A stretch of DNA of 53,240 nt from Candidatus Poribacteria bacterium. GTDB lineage: Bacteria > Poribacteria > WGA-4E > PCPOR2b. The translations under genes and the position numbers were made by a program. The stretch lies in the NCBI GenBank assembly GCA_022822005.1, contig JAJECO010000066.1:1-53240 (forward strand). Direction: 5' to 3'. Below, in pieces: positions 1-9,004 of the stretch. Numbering within the stretch: position 1 is the stretch's first letter; each line of letters opens with the position of its first letter. A model generated the notes under the pieces. It saw only the letters and a program-made list of their open reading frames with translations. It did not search any database and was not told where the DNA came from.

Positions 1-11
1 ATTAAAAAAAA

Positions 12-85
12 CAGGCCAGGAGGGATTCGAACCCCCAACATTCGGTTTTGGAGACCGACGCTCTAGCCGTTCGAGCTACTGGCCT
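12..85 (-). tRNA. tRNA-Trp (CCA)
   Basis: The reverse strand folds into a complete cloverleaf with acceptor AGGCCAG/CTGGCCT, a D-arm GCTC/GAGC and an anticodon stem TCGGT/ACCGA around loop CTCCAAA, giving anticodon CCA. The discriminator is G, as usual for bacterial tRNA-Trp. No 3' CCA is encoded. It follows rpmG on the same strand, the usual position just before secE-nusG, which would lie beyond the window edge. Confidence 0.95.
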
Positions 86-98
86 GCAAGACCAACAA

Positions 99-251
99 TT
101 ATCGAATCTCCTTGTGTGATGTATGCTTACGACAATAGCGACAATACTTCTTCATCTCAAAGCGATCCTGTTGCGTTCTTTTATTCCGTGTCGTCGCATA
201 ATTTCGCTGTTTACAATCATCACACGCCAACGTCACAATATCTCTTGGCAT
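99..251 (-). CDS. rpmG: 50S ribosomal protein L33
   Basis: This 50-residue protein begins [18 protein letters not shown] and ends HKEIR, the classic L33 layout. Two CxxC pairs (CDDC near residues 10-13 and CRYC near 37-40) form the zinc ribbon, so this is the zinc-binding type of L33, a component of the large ribosomal subunit. It lies between tRNA-Thr(GGT) and tRNA-Trp on the same strand, probably within one transcript. The upstream ribosome binding site is weak. Length and motifs are typical, so the call is firm despite the small size. Confidence 0.95.
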   Translation of the reverse strand: MPRDIVTLACDDCKQRNYATTRNKRTQQDRFEMKKYCRYCRKHTSHKEIR

Positions 252-300
252 AATACTCACTCAATTTTATTTGACCGTACTGCGTCAAAAGATGGGATGG

Positions 301-373
<73 letters not shown>

Positions 374-411
374 GTAACTTAGGAAACAGATGCTCGGAGG
401 CAAAACTAAAA

Positions 412-484
412 AGCGGGAGACGGGACTTGAACCCGCGACAATTGGCTTGGAAGGCCAATGCTCTACCAACTGAGCTACTCCCGC
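412..484 (-). tRNA. tRNA-Gly (TCC)
   Basis: Cloverleaf on the reverse strand with acceptor GCGGGAG/CTCCCGC, anticodon stem TTGGC/GCCAA and loop CTTCCAA, giving anticodon TCC. Discriminator T; no encoded CCA. It is the third tRNA of the cluster. Confidence 0.95.
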
Positions 485-533
485 GTTTCGCTTGGGACGT
501 CACAGGGACGTGTCTCCGACGCTTAGATTATGA

Positions 534-615
534 TGGGCGGAGAAGGATTTGAACCTCCGCAGGCATTGCCAACAGATTTACAGTCTGCTCCCGTTGACCA
601 CTTGGGTATCCGCCC
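534..615 (-). tRNA. tRNA-Tyr (GTA)
   Basis: Class II tRNA on the reverse strand with acceptor GGGCGGA/TCCGCCC, anticodon stem GCAGA/TCTGT, loop CTGTAAA (anticodon GTA) and a long variable arm, 82 bases in all. Discriminator A, typical for tRNA-Tyr; no encoded CCA. Confidence 0.94.
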
Positions 616-635
616 ATTAGCAAAGATAGAGTGAA

Positions 636-708
636 AGCTGGCGAGAGGACTTGAACCCCCGACTAAGTGATTACAAATCACTCGCTCTACCAACTGAGCT
701 ACGCCAGC
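636..708 (-). tRNA. tRNA-Thr (TGT)
   Basis: Cloverleaf on the reverse strand with acceptor GCTGGCG/CGCCAGC, anticodon stem AGTGA/TCACT and loop TTTGTAA (anticodon TGT). Discriminator T; no encoded CCA. It is the promoter-proximal tRNA of the cluster. Confidence 0.95.
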
Positions 709-722
709 AAACGCAACGGTGA

Positions 723-751
723 ATTATACATGCCTGCCTTCAAATTGTCAA
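723..751 (-). promoter_or_regulatory. Consensus sigma-70 promoter of the tRNA-rpmG operon
   Basis: On the reverse strand TTGACA and TATAAT are separated by exactly 17 bases, a full match to the housekeeping consensus. The predicted start of transcription is only a few bases before tRNA-Thr(TGT), as expected for a strong stable-RNA promoter. Confidence 0.85.
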
Positions 752-784
752 GCAGAATTTTCCACAACCGTAAGGATTAGGCGT

Positions 785-1363
785 TTACTCAGGTTTAGCA
801 GAAAAAATTGGGTGCGATCGAAGACGATCAAATACATTCTCTTCTTCGGCAAGCACCCGCATCCGTCCATCCAACTCTATTGCTCTCTGGAGCGCATCAA
901 TGGATTTCTGGTCTTCTTTCTTCAGCGCATACGCACAAGCCAGATTATAGTGCAGGTGTGCGACATCAGGAGAGATCTGAATCGCCGCCTCACACGATTC
1001 GATGGCAGCGTCTGGTAAGTTCTGTTTCAGGTAAGCCGTCGCCAGATTGATATACGCCCCTACCGCACTCGGACTCATCTCAAGCGTTTTTTGGAAGGCA
1101 GCGATTGCCGGGACATATTCCTCTTTACGTAGGTAGGCTTGACCGAGGTTATTATACGCCGAAGGTGCTTGCGCGAAAAATATTGTCCGCTCTTTATTTT
1201 TTATAGACTTGGTATATGCCTCAACAGCCTGATCCAGTTCACCATTCCTTAGATGAAAGAATCCCTTGCGCGAATGGTCATTGAACTGGCTTTGATGGTG
1301 CCAAACCCAAATAAACAGAACAGTCACGATAAGGCAAAACGCCATGCTTATTTTTCTGATCAT
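785..1363 (-). CDS. Membrane-anchored TPR protein
   Basis: This 192-residue protein begins with a short basic stretch and one hydrophobic segment (about residues 7-21), a signal anchor that would place the rest in the periplasm. Four tetratricopeptide-like repeats follow, at about 30-60, 65-97, 99-131 and 133-165, with the usual pattern of small residues and Y/A positions (for example YNNLGQAYLRKEEY). TPR arrays bind partner proteins, so a scaffold role is likely, but nothing points to a specific partner. It stands between the tRNA operon promoter and two dioxygenase genes and may be the last gene of their transcript. No enzymatic domain is visible. Confidence 0.8.
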   Translation of the reverse strand: MIRKISMAFCLIVTVLFIWVWHHQSQFNDHSRKGFFHLRNGELDQAVEAYTKSIKNKERTIFFAQAPSAYNNLGQAYLRKEEYVPAIAAFQKTLEMSPSAVGAYINLATAYLKQNLPDAAIESCEAAIQISPDVAHLHYNLACAYALKKEDQKSIDALQRAIELDGRMRVLAEEENVFDRLRSHPIFSAKPE

Positions 1364-1414
1364 TTTCTGAAATCTCTGAGAGTCAAGCTGGAAGATGTGC
1401 GTTACCGCATCCTA

Positions 1415-2302
1415 TTACTCCTGCTCCCGTCGGGGCCGGACTAAAGTTTCACCGTCCGCCTCGATTAGCGGTCGATTGTAGATGTAGGGTGGTTCCAGTA
1501 CCGCCTGTTGGGCTTCGGTCAGTTCGGAGACCCACTCTGGTAGGCGTGTCTGGTAAATCCCACCGGCATAGTGGAGATACTTGGGAGTGTAGCGGTAGAG
1601 TACCGTACGTCTCTCCCCTTTTCCTCTCCAAGGGAGAGTTCCGTGGGTAGTCGCCTCGTTGAAGATTACCAAATCGCCTGCCACAAGGGGAATGTGATAG
1701 ACAACTTCCTCATTAGCCTCTAACGTCAAGATATCTTCGGGACAGGAGAAATTTGCTTTGTGGCTGCCGGGTATCACGCACAAGCCCCCATCGCCGGAAC
1801 TCACATCGGTCAAGTAATATTGGCAAACGATTAGTCCGCAACGCATTGTCCCGTTTTGGTAAGCGTAGAAGCGGGATCCGTTGAAAGTGGTATTTCCCGA
1901 ACCGTGAAGTTTTAATCCTTCGCAGCCGGCTGTGGAGGACAGAACATCAACACCGTGATCGAGTTTCCAACCGCGGCCCATCAAGGTATTGAGGTACGGG
2001 ATGAGCTTGGGGTGGGCTAACAGGTTGCGGAAGGGCTGACACAAGGGCGGCTCCCACGTCAACATGCCGCTGTAGTGCCGAAATGGACTGAACCGCCCCT
2101 CGAGTGGTCTTCCCTGCCACTGTCCACTGATAACGTTTGGCTCGCCGTATTCGCCACGTTTGTCCAAGTTGGCGTCAAGGGACTCGTTCAGCGCTTTCAC
2201 CTCAGTGGTCGAGAGAAAATTCCTGACCAACAGAAACCCTTGAAGGTCAAACAGGTATTTTTCTCGCTCCCCCATGGTCGGGTATTGCTCTCGCTCATTC
2301 AT
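1415..2302 (-). CDS. PhyH-like protein lacking the HxD/E motif
   Basis: The 295-residue sequence has the double-stranded beta-helix pattern of phytanoyl-CoA dioxygenase (PhyH) family Fe(II)/2-oxoglutarate enzymes: GDGGLCVIPGSHK (about 170-182), GDLVIFNEATTHGTLPW (about 209-225, distal His220) and a 2-oxoglutarate-anchoring Arg near 231-232. Where the HxD motif is expected the protein has LKLHGSG (His133-Gly-Ser135), and no HxD or HxE occurs anywhere in it. Some relatives, such as the SyrB2/WelO5-type halogenases, replace this Asp with Ala or Gly, so the metal site may be a two-His site. The function is unknown; a structural or non-hydroxylating role is possible. It lies 69 bases after a canonical PhyH gene on the same strand, suggesting co-transcription. 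Confidence 0.8.
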   Translation of the reverse strand: MNEREQYPTMGEREKYLFDLQGFLLVRNFLSTTEVKALNESLDANLDKRGEYGEPNVISGQWQGRPLEGRFSPFRHYSGMLTWEPPLCQPFRNLLAHPKLIPYLNTLMGRGWKLDHGVDVLSSTAGCEGLKLHGSGNTTFNGSRFYAYQNGTMRCGLIVCQYYLTDVSSGDGGLCVIPGSHKANFSCPEDILTLEANEEVVYHIPLVAGDLVIFNEATTHGTLPWRGKGERRTVLYRYTPKYLHYAGGIYQTRLPEWVSELTEAQQAVLEPPYIYNRPLIEADGETLVRPRREQE

Positions 2303-2371
2303 AGCTGCAGCCTTCCGTTTGATGTGTGCTCGTAGCTACTGTCCGGTTCTCGGACGCGCCCTGTTAGCCGA

Positions 2372-3238
2372 TTACACTGACTCCAACAGCCCCAACCAGT
2401 CCGTAAGGTTATTCGCCACAGATGCTGGCTCTGCCTGACTTCTCGCAATAAAGCCCGGCACCCCATCGCGCCCGGTAGGCATCCGAGGGTCGCTATAGCG
2501 CAAGTCGAGGCTCCAGCGGACGTGATCGGAGTGGTTGGGCACCGAGCGATGAATCGTTTTATGCTGGATGAGCAACACACCGCCTAACGGAACAGGACAC
2601 TGCACCTGCTCACCGTCGGGCAATGCCTCATCAACAATCCCCTTAAAATTGGCTCCTGGTCCAAGCCCGAGGACATGGTTAATCAGCGGCGCCTTATGGC
2701 TCCCCGCAATCACTTCCATACAGCCGTTCTCCACGGTTGCATCTACAAGCGGAATCCAGAAGTTGACCATGAAAGTGTCGGTGGCATCTGCTTGTAGGTA
2801 TCCCAAGTCTTGATGCCAAGGGACCACGGAGGTATCTTGATTGGGCAGCTTTGGTCGGATATTGAATTGGGGGTGCGCAAGAATTTCAGGTCCAATCAGC
2901 GATTCAACAATATCCAAGATCGCCGGGTGGGTCATGACAGCAAACATACCATCGGTTTTCAACTTGCCGTGCAATCCGTCGAAGAGTGTGTCAGTGAACG
3001 AACTCTCGGATGGATCAGTTACGGATTCGACAATCCGAGCCAGCCGGCACTCAAAGGGCTCATCTTCAAAAAGTTCGGATAACTCTCCGTTTGCTTGCGC
3101 TTTTCGCGCGTTCTGGTCAACCGTCTCGTTTAACTCCGAAATCAGTAGTTGTATGTCCTCGACAGGGATCACGTCCTCGACTAAGAGATAACCTTGGTCT
3201 TTGTAGAACCCAATCTGTTCAGCATTTAATCCACGCAT
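2372..3238 (-). CDS. PhyH family Fe(II)/2-oxoglutarate dioxygenase
   Basis: This 288-residue protein is a standard PhyH-family oxygenase. WHQDLGY (His142, Asp144) supplies the HxD metal ligands, HKTIHRSVPNHS carries the distal His (about 230) and RWSLDLRY the Arg that binds 2-oxoglutarate (about 241). The VENGCMEVIAGSHK block is also typical. Such enzymes hydroxylate a small organic substrate using O2 and 2-oxoglutarate; the substrate cannot be read from the sequence. The ATG is preceded by GGAGG nine bases upstream. It heads a likely two- or three-gene transcript with the divergent PhyH gene and the TPR gene downstream. Confidence 0.9.
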   Translation of the reverse strand: MRGLNAEQIGFYKDQGYLLVEDVIPVEDIQLLISELNETVDQNARKAQANGELSELFEDEPFECRLARIVESVTDPSESSFTDTLFDGLHGKLKTDGMFAVMTHPAILDIVESLIGPEILAHPQFNIRPKLPNQDTSVVPWHQDLGYLQADATDTFMVNFWIPLVDATVENGCMEVIAGSHKAPLINHVLGLGPGANFKGIVDEALPDGEQVQCPVPLGGVLLIQHKTIHRSVPNHSDHVRWSLDLRYSDPRMPTGRDGVPGFIARSQAEPASVANNLTDWLGLLESV

Positions 3239-3384
3239 AGGAAATATCCTCCATAAGCGATGCGATCCACAAATATCAATTACAATTTGCCTTGTCTAGC
3301 TCAAGTTACCCCATTGGCGTCCCAACGCGGCAGCAGACATCTGCCTCCAGTGGGGAGATTAGCCGGAACCGGTACCATATAATT

Positions 3385-4839
3385 TCATTTTGCTAACCAT
3401 GTCCTCTCGAACGTGAGGACACCCCCCGACGCAACCTTGATCCCGCGGACTTTGGGCTGACACAGAAAGTTAGCGGGCAGCAGGTACAGTGGAATCAGGG
3501 AATCGGAGTAACCAATCTGCAGAGATGAGATATCGCTCTCGGGTGCGATCGGCATGGATAGCAGCGCCAGTATCGGTCCATCCCCCTGGGATCCCCCATG
3601 TAAAGTATCGGAATCGACTGGTTTAATCTCTACTTGTAATCCAATCTGAGAAAGTGAATCGCGTTCCAACCACGTAGCAATCGCATTGCCCGTGTTATCC
3701 GGGAGTTCCGTATAAACCAGATTGAGCGGACTGCTCCAACTCGCATGTTTTAGGCGTCTACGCGCCTTTACACGGTTGGGGGAGAACGTAAAGGGAACAG
3801 ACACTATTTTAGAGGGATTTCTCCCATATTGTAGACGCAGAAGTGCGTTTGGGTCAACCGCATATTTGAGCACATTATGCCAAGTCGGGACGGGTGAGGT
3901 ATGCGATGCATTAGAGATATTGAGCTTCTCAGGAAGGCGGAGATATACAAGTGTCGCGGCCTCCGTTTGGATTAACATCTCATCGATCCCCTCGCGCTGG
4001 CGTCTTTCTACCTCCGCAATGGAAAGTGGCAGGGTATCTAAAACCCCCGATTCAAACTCAAACAGGGCTTCATCCAGATTTGCATAATAGCGGAAAGTCA
4101 GTTTTTCCAGATAGGGTCTGCCCCAGAGGTAGCCGGAGTGTGCGGTCAATTGGACCTCTGTTCTATTGAAGGACTTTAGGCGGAATTGCCCTGTGCCGAT
4201 CGGTTGTGAATCGCCACGCATTGTTACCCACGCTGCTGGCGAGGTCAGTTTACCCAGAAAATCTGGATCACCGGCTTGCAGTATAACTTGGAGCAGCGAC
4301 TTATTAAGAACACGGACCCCTTCAATCTGCGTCGCTGTGCCGTCTTGATAGACCTCGGCTCCCCGAATGTGAAACAACGGTTGTAGTGAAACCAGCCAAT
4401 CTCCCTCTCGCACGAGCCGTTCCCACGCCAGCTTGACATCAGTCGCCGTTACGGGCTTTCCGTTGTGAAACGTCATATCTTCCGATATTACAAATATCCA
4501 GATCCGGTGGTCATTGGAATGACTCCAACTCTGGGCGATTGCAGGACTAATCCGTCCGAACGGATCGCGTTTCACCAATCCCTCGTACAGGTTTGACGCA
4601 ACCTGTAACTCTGCAAAATTGAGATGATTGACTGAATCAAGATTTCTGACAGGCTGAAAAATTGCCGCCTGCAAGGTGCCTCCGAATCTTGGGTGTGGTG
4701 CGGATTCAACCTCGGAAGTTATCCAGCAAAAGCATGCCACAGCAAAATAGCGGAGCAGTAGAAGTTCTCTGATTTGACGATTCTGCTTCCTTCCCACTCT
4801 TTCTCTCCTGCTCCTATCGAGCCGCTTCGGAAACCTCAT
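3385..4839 (-). CDS. Family 5 extracellular solute-binding protein
   Basis: The 484-residue protein matches the SBP_bac_5 (oligopeptide/nickel-binding, OppA/DppA-like) fold: an N-terminal hydrophobic segment (about 26-40), then GGTLQAA, LYEGLVKRDPFGRISPAIAQSW and TFHNGKPVTATDVKLAWERL, which are hallmark blocks. It would be exported and bind a peptide or similar ligand for an ABC importer, but no permease or ATPase gene lies nearby. The start overlaps the end of the upstream membrane-protein gene by 26 bases, suggesting translational coupling. At 484 residues it is shorter than many OppA proteins (about 530-600). The C-terminal third is less conserved, so ligand and partner are open. Confidence 0.8.
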   Translation of the reverse strand: MRFPKRLDRSRRERVGRKQNRQIRELLLLRYFAVACFCWITSEVESAPHPRFGGTLQAAIFQPVRNLDSVNHLNFAELQVASNLYEGLVKRDPFGRISPAIAQSWSHSNDHRIWIFVISEDMTFHNGKPVTATDVKLAWERLVREGDWLVSLQPLFHIRGAEVYQDGTATQIEGVRVLNKSLLQVILQAGDPDFLGKLTSPAAWVTMRGDSQPIGTGQFRLKSFNRTEVQLTAHSGYLWGRPYLEKLTFRYYANLDEALFEFESGVLDTLPLSIAEVERRQREGIDEMLIQTEAATLVYLRLPEKLNISNASHTSPVPTWHNVLKYAVDPNALLRLQYGRNPSKIVSVPFTFSPNRVKARRRLKHASWSSPLNLVYTELPDNTGNAIATWLERDSLSQIGLQVEIKPVDSDTLHGGSQGDGPILALLSMPIAPESDISSLQIGYSDSLIPLYLLPANFLCQPKVRGIKVASGGVLTFERTWLAK

Positions 4840-5977
4840 CCAAGCTTTTTAAGAGCGCGTCCATTTCGATCTGTAGATCTCGTAACGCCGTAGAAACGTC
4901 ATCGCTTTCAAGATTGGTGTTGGTTATATCGGTAGTCCGAATCCGGATGATTTTGGCGTGCGTACTTTCGAGCGACACACGAATTGTTATCAACCGGGCA
5001 TCGATCTGCTTCCCTAAGTCCTCAAGCCGTTCATGATTTTCGATGCGCTCTTCGAGTGTGCGCAACGCCTCTTCGTATTGGGCATATACCGTCGTATTGG
5101 GTGATTCTGCCAGCTTTCTCGTAATCTCCATCTTCTCGATGTGCAGCGTTTGCATATTCGTTGTAATTAGGTAGTCATCAATTTGTTGTTGACGGTAACT
5201 AAGATGTGCGGCTTTCGTGAACAGGTTGTCGATATGTTCTATGGAATCACTTAGAAGCGGTTTGATACTATCATCGGACGAATGTATCTGTTCAAAAATT
5301 TGGTTGCGAAGTTCCCGAATCCGCGAGATAGGTCCGATATATTGGGGCTTTAACTTGAAGGGATAGTCCTGCCAAGGTTCGAGCACCTCCTGATGGAAGG
5401 CGTCCTCCGGCTTGAACATGTCACGATAGGCAATGACTTGAACACAGACAGCAACTGGAAGCGTGATAAACAGACCAAAGAAGAACCCCAAAACACCGAG
5501 AAATGAGACAAGCGGAACAAGCAACCCATATAGCCAAAATCGCGCCCCATTCTTCCATGTGAACACAACCTTGAGCGCCGCCCCGAAGGCGGAACCAACA
5601 CTCTTCCGTTCATCGATCAGCAACGGAAACGCCAACGTTGTAATCGCCCACAGGAGTGGCGTTACCAAGATGCCAATCGCCGTTGTACAGAGGACGACGA
5701 ATGCAATCAGGGATAACCACCACAGGAACAGGACACCCCAATATCGGCGAAATCCCCTGAACATATCACGAATCCGCGGCTTTTCTCCACGCATCCCTTT
5801 CAACGCCATATAGTGCAGCCCCGCATAGAGCGGACCGGCAAAAAACAGAGTCGCCGGTGGAAAACAGATTAACGCGCCAAGAAAGCTTGCAAAGAAAAAG
5901 GTAATCGGATTCCGTTTGTATAATCTCCAGCCCTCAACAAACCACTGTTCAATCGTGACCGTGGGTTGATCTGCCAT
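4814..5977 (-). CDS. Polytopic membrane protein with C-terminal coiled coil
   Basis: The first 190 or so residues hold about four to five hydrophobic segments and resemble membrane proteins of the DUF975/GlpQ-membrane-domain type (WRLYKRNPITFFFASFLGAL, LALISF-like segments). From about residue 230 the chain is hydrophilic and rich in E, K, L and R with heptad-like spacing, predicting a long cytoplasmic or periplasmic coiled coil. The start was set at ATG 5977, since AGGAG lies eight bases upstream; an in-frame TTG two codons earlier is less likely. The end overlaps the solute-binding protein gene. No known function; membrane plus coiled coil suggests a scaffold or a transport-associated factor. 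Confidence 0.7.
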   Translation of the reverse strand: MADQPTVTIEQWFVEGWRLYKRNPITFFFASFLGALICFPPATLFFAGPLYAGLHYMALKGMRGEKPRIRDMFRGFRRYWGVLFLWWLSLIAFVVLCTTAIGILVTPLLWAITTLAFPLLIDERKSVGSAFGAALKVVFTWKNGARFWLYGLLVPLVSFLGVLGFFFGLFITLPVAVCVQVIAYRDMFKPEDAFHQEVLEPWQDYPFKLKPQYIGPISRIRELRNQIFEQIHSSDDSIKPLLSDSIEHIDNLFTKAAHLSYRQQQIDDYLITTNMQTLHIEKMEITRKLAESPNTTVYAQYEEALRTLEERIENHERLEDLGKQIDARLITIRVSLESTHAKIIRIRTTDITNTNLESDDVSTALRDLQIEMDALLKSLDEVSEAAR

Positions 5978-5983
5978 CTCCAA

Positions 5984-6386
5984 TTTCTCCTATCGTTTTA
6001 TGAGCATAGAATCACAGCCTAATTTAACAATGAAATCAGATTGCAAGGTATTCGCCGTTTTTCCAAAAACCAATATACTTAGGAGTTACGCACTTCAGTT
6101 CTAAGAGCAGATAGGGACGCAGATTTCGCTGATTATCGCAGATAAAAAGAGGAAAAAGGATAGACATCTGTGTTCAACCCCGTTTATCAGCCCCATTTGA
6201 ATCCAGGGCTTGCGCAAAATTAGCACGCGGCGCGAGATTTTTTTTATTTTTAACCCCCCTAAATCCCCAACTCCCTAAATCCCGCCCCCGATAAATCGGG
6301 ATTTCGCTGACACTCAACTTGTCAGGGAGACTTGGGAAAATCAGGGGGACTTATGAACCAGCTGCGTAAGTCCTAGTACTAATGTG
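5984..6386. repeat. Intergenic inverted-repeat element 6080-6375
   Basis: This 403-base gap has no gene. TAGGAGTTACGCA (6080-6092) and TGCGTAAGTCCTA (6363-6375) form a 13-base terminal inverted repeat with one mismatch, bounding a 296-base unit with no open frame. Its right half carries the CCCCCTAAATCCCC and CAGGGGGACTT blocks seen in other gaps of this window, and a CCCGATAAATCGGG palindrome (6287-6302 region). It looks like a non-autonomous mobile element. Confidence 0.6.
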
Positions 6387-7643
6387 CTAATGAACCCGTT
6401 GACCTCCCTGAAACACGGCTACAACACGACTGAAGGCGGAGACATCAATCGTTGGATCGCCGTCGAAGGCAGCGAGGTCGGCAACCTTGCCCGGTGCGAT
6501 AATGCCGAGTTCGTTTCCCATGCCGATCGCCTCGGCGGAGATCCTGGTGGCAGAGACAAGTGCCTCGGCAGGGGTGAAGCCGACACGAACCAACAGTTGC
6601 AGATCGTAATCCAGATGTCCAAACGCGAGGTCGCCTACACCGGAGTCTGTGCCCGGCACGATTCGGTCCCGCATACCGTAGTCCAGCATGCGCCGCATCA
6701 CATCCAAGCGCACCTCCGCGCGCTCCTCAAGCCGTTCCAGGTCCGCCTCGCCCTCGGGAGAGATCGTGCCCGCTTCCCGTTGCTCGGTGAGTCTCACAAT
6801 CGCAGGATAGCCTGTCCACGCTTGGAGGGTTGGACTGATCCATATACCGGATTCCGCCATCATTTCGGCGAGTTTCGGATCGAAACGGAGTTGGTCGTCT
6901 GGGTCGAGAAATTCGGCGTGTTCCATCAGATCAATACCTGCCTCAACGGCTCGCACCATCGACTCCTTTGCGCGACAATGCGCTGCTGTCAAACGGTGAA
7001 AGTGGTGCGCCTCGTGGACGATGGCGTGGAGTTCTTCGACGGTATAACTCGCACGTCCGGGGATAGTCCCTGCGGTGCCGCCGCCGGACGCCATAATCTT
7101 GATGTAATCCGCGCCCTCGTGCACTAACCGACGGACGGAACGACGCACCTCCGCCTCGCCGTCAGCCTCCTCATTGCACATGTGGAAATGCCCGCCGGTA
7201 CAGGTGATCGGTCGCCCACTCACAAGCATCCGCGGTCCTGGAATGTAGCCGCGTCCAAGCCCCTCCTTGATTGTAAATCCTACCCGATTTCGCGCACCGT
7301 GTTCTCGGATCGTGGTGATCCCGGCAGCCAGATGACGTCGTAGATTCATCGCCCCGGTGAGCACCATCATCTCATCGGTCTCGGAGAACATCTCAATGTA
7401 GTTACGACCATCGCCTGCTAGACTCAGATGTGTGTGTCCGTCGATTAACCCCGGCGTTACACAAGCACGACTCAAGTCGATCTGCTCGGCATCCCGCGGT
7501 GCCTGCCGCCGGATCTCCCGCCGCGGTCCTACCGCAACAATACGATCGTCCGTCACCAGGATCGCCTGATCCGCTATGGATTCCCCACCGACACCATCAG
7601 CCAATAGACCTGCCAGAATAAGTTTTGAATTCGACTGTGCCAT
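6387..7643 (-). CDS. Metal-dependent amidohydrolase
   Basis: This 418-residue protein belongs to the amidohydrolase superfamily (imidazolonepropionase/Xaa-Pro dipeptidase-like branch). It has a small N-terminal beta-sandwich, then GLIDGHTHLSL (His70, His72), YIKIMASGGG (Lys182, likely carbamylated), LTAAHCRAK (His222), MEHAEF (His242) and PGTDSG (Asp333), which together make the binuclear metal site. The C-terminus returns to the sandwich with GKVADLAAFDGDP. It would hydrolyse a cyclic amide, lactam or dipeptide in the cytoplasm; the substrate is not evident. GGAGAG precedes the ATG. A possible promoter (TTGAGG, 16 bases, TATACA) lies upstream on the same strand. Confidence 0.88.
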   Translation of the reverse strand: MAQSNSKLILAGLLADGVGGESIADQAILVTDDRIVAVGPRREIRRQAPRDAEQIDLSRACVTPGLIDGHTHLSLAGDGRNYIEMFSETDEMMVLTGAMNLRRHLAAGITTIREHGARNRVGFTIKEGLGRGYIPGPRMLVSGRPITCTGGHFHMCNEEADGEAEVRRSVRRLVHEGADYIKIMASGGGTAGTIPGRASYTVEELHAIVHEAHHFHRLTAAHCRAKESMVRAVEAGIDLMEHAEFLDPDDQLRFDPKLAEMMAESGIWISPTLQAWTGYPAIVRLTEQREAGTISPEGEADLERLEERAEVRLDVMRRMLDYGMRDRIVPGTDSGVGDLAFGHLDYDLQLLVRVGFTPAEALVSATRISAEAIGMGNELGIIAPGKVADLAAFDGDPTIDVSAFSRVVAVFQGGQRVH

Positions 7644-7796
7644 GATTCTCTCCGTTTTATGTATACTTTTGTATACTCGATCCTCAATTTGTTACTTTAC
7701 AATTTTTGACAAATTTTGACAATTAAAAAAAAATCATGCAACAATTGAGGCTAAAACTCTGTTACTTATTGATTGACTAACCACAGCATCTGTTGT

Positions 7797-8660
7797 CTAG
7801 CGTAAGGCACTTGATGCCAATAATCGGGTTTTCACAAACCAGCATAACCACGGAATGCCGATGATCGCGCCAATGGGCGCAAGCCACCAAGTCGATCGAA
7901 ACTCCTCAATCGTTGAGGAGGCTAAGAGTTCTGCCATGTCCCCTCCCATGAGCCAAAACAGCAGCACTACCAATATTACCACAAAGTTATTACCAATATG
8001 GATGAGAACGGGACCCACTAGCGAATGTGTACGCAGACAGAGCACACTGACTATCACCGCACCGACAAAACTTCCGAGTATTTCCGAGTGCAGTATACTA
8101 AACACTATTGACGACAGTACAATTCCTTTTGTCTCGCCGTACTTTTCGCGCCATCGATGAAGAATAAATCCCCGAAACACGATTTCCTCTACAATCGGCA
8201 CCACCAATGCTATGTTCAAAACCGCTAAGCCATTCACTAGTATCGCTTCTAACGAATATGCTCCCATAAACGGGGTAGGCGGTGTATCTAAGAACCACTC
8301 AGAAACGAACGTTGGGGCGACGTAAGACAATGGCCCAAACAGCAGATACTGTCCCAAGACACCGATACTTATCATTGGAATGCCGAGAGTCAGGTAAATC
8401 CACGCCTCTCTCCGATTTGGCCACGGACCGAACATCTCTTTTATTCCGCACTTTCGTCCGCAAAAATGCCATATCAACAAACCGGTGAAACCGTATAGAA
8501 TCAGCTCAAATAGCGCGAGTTCAATGCCTGGTTCTTCAAATTCAGAAAGGTACAGATCCGGCCAAAACATCAACCCAAACAACAATATCGCAATCAAGCC
8601 GAGTGCCGCGACCAAAACGACCCGTCGCACACGAACGTGGGCATATATTTCGCTCAACAT
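7797..8660 (-). CDS. CPBP family intramembrane metalloprotease
   Basis: This 287-residue membrane protein has about seven to eight hydrophobic segments and the three CPBP (CAAX protease / bacteriocin-processing, Abi) motifs: VPIVEEIVFRGF (Glu158-Glu159 and Arg163), SILHSEILGS (His191) and VLIHIGNNF (His221). In this family the Glu and His residues form an intramembrane active site that cleaves prenylated or other membrane substrates; in bacteria the role is often bacteriocin self-immunity or membrane protein processing. ATG 8660 was chosen because GGGAGG lies nine bases upstream; the in-frame TTG at 8669 abuts that site directly. No bacteriocin gene is visible nearby. Confidence 0.88.
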   Translation of the reverse strand: MLSEIYAHVRVRRVVLVAALGLIAILLFGLMFWPDLYLSEFEEPGIELALFELILYGFTGLLIWHFCGRKCGIKEMFGPWPNRREAWIYLTLGIPMISIGVLGQYLLFGPLSYVAPTFVSEWFLDTPPTPFMGAYSLEAILVNGLAVLNIALVVPIVEEIVFRGFILHRWREKYGETKGIVLSSIVFSILHSEILGSFVGAVIVSVLCLRTHSLVGPVLIHIGNNFVVILVVLLFWLMGGDMAELLASSTIEEFRSTWWLAPIGAIIGIPWLCWFVKTRLLASSALR

Positions 8661-9004
8661 TTCTTGCAACCTCCCGTATAAGTCATTACTCTCCGCAACG
8701 GGTCATTGAAAATGTGCTGCAGACTTATCAATCCACAGTGAGCGCATTCCTTCTATGATTTTACCGCAGTATTCCTTTATCGCTCGCTAGCGTGCCAGCT
8801 GCTTCGTCCCTGTCCCCTTATCCTTTCCGTCCCTCGATTTTTGGGCTAAGGAATGAAACTGTAGATTTTAGATTGTTATGCGCGGCGTTGAACGTGCTTG
8901 CTGCCTGAGATGTCGGTTGTCGGTGCCCTTTTTCCAGTTCTCGCGGGTAATTAGCCTGCGTTAGCCTAGAGTTGCTTTAGCTCGTGGTGTTGTAACGGTT
9001 GTCA
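8661..9004. other. Gap with no recognisable gene
   Basis: I see no conserved reading frame, tRNA or convincing hairpin here. The segment next to the ATPase remnant may contain its decayed 3' part, but no frame on the reverse strand gives a recognisable continuation. Confidence 0.4.

Noticed and set aside
6384-7127. 247-residue plus-strand frame opposite the amidohydrolase
   Set aside because: The minus-strand protein has full catalytic motifs; the plus frame shows low-complexity H/R-rich sequence and no start signal.
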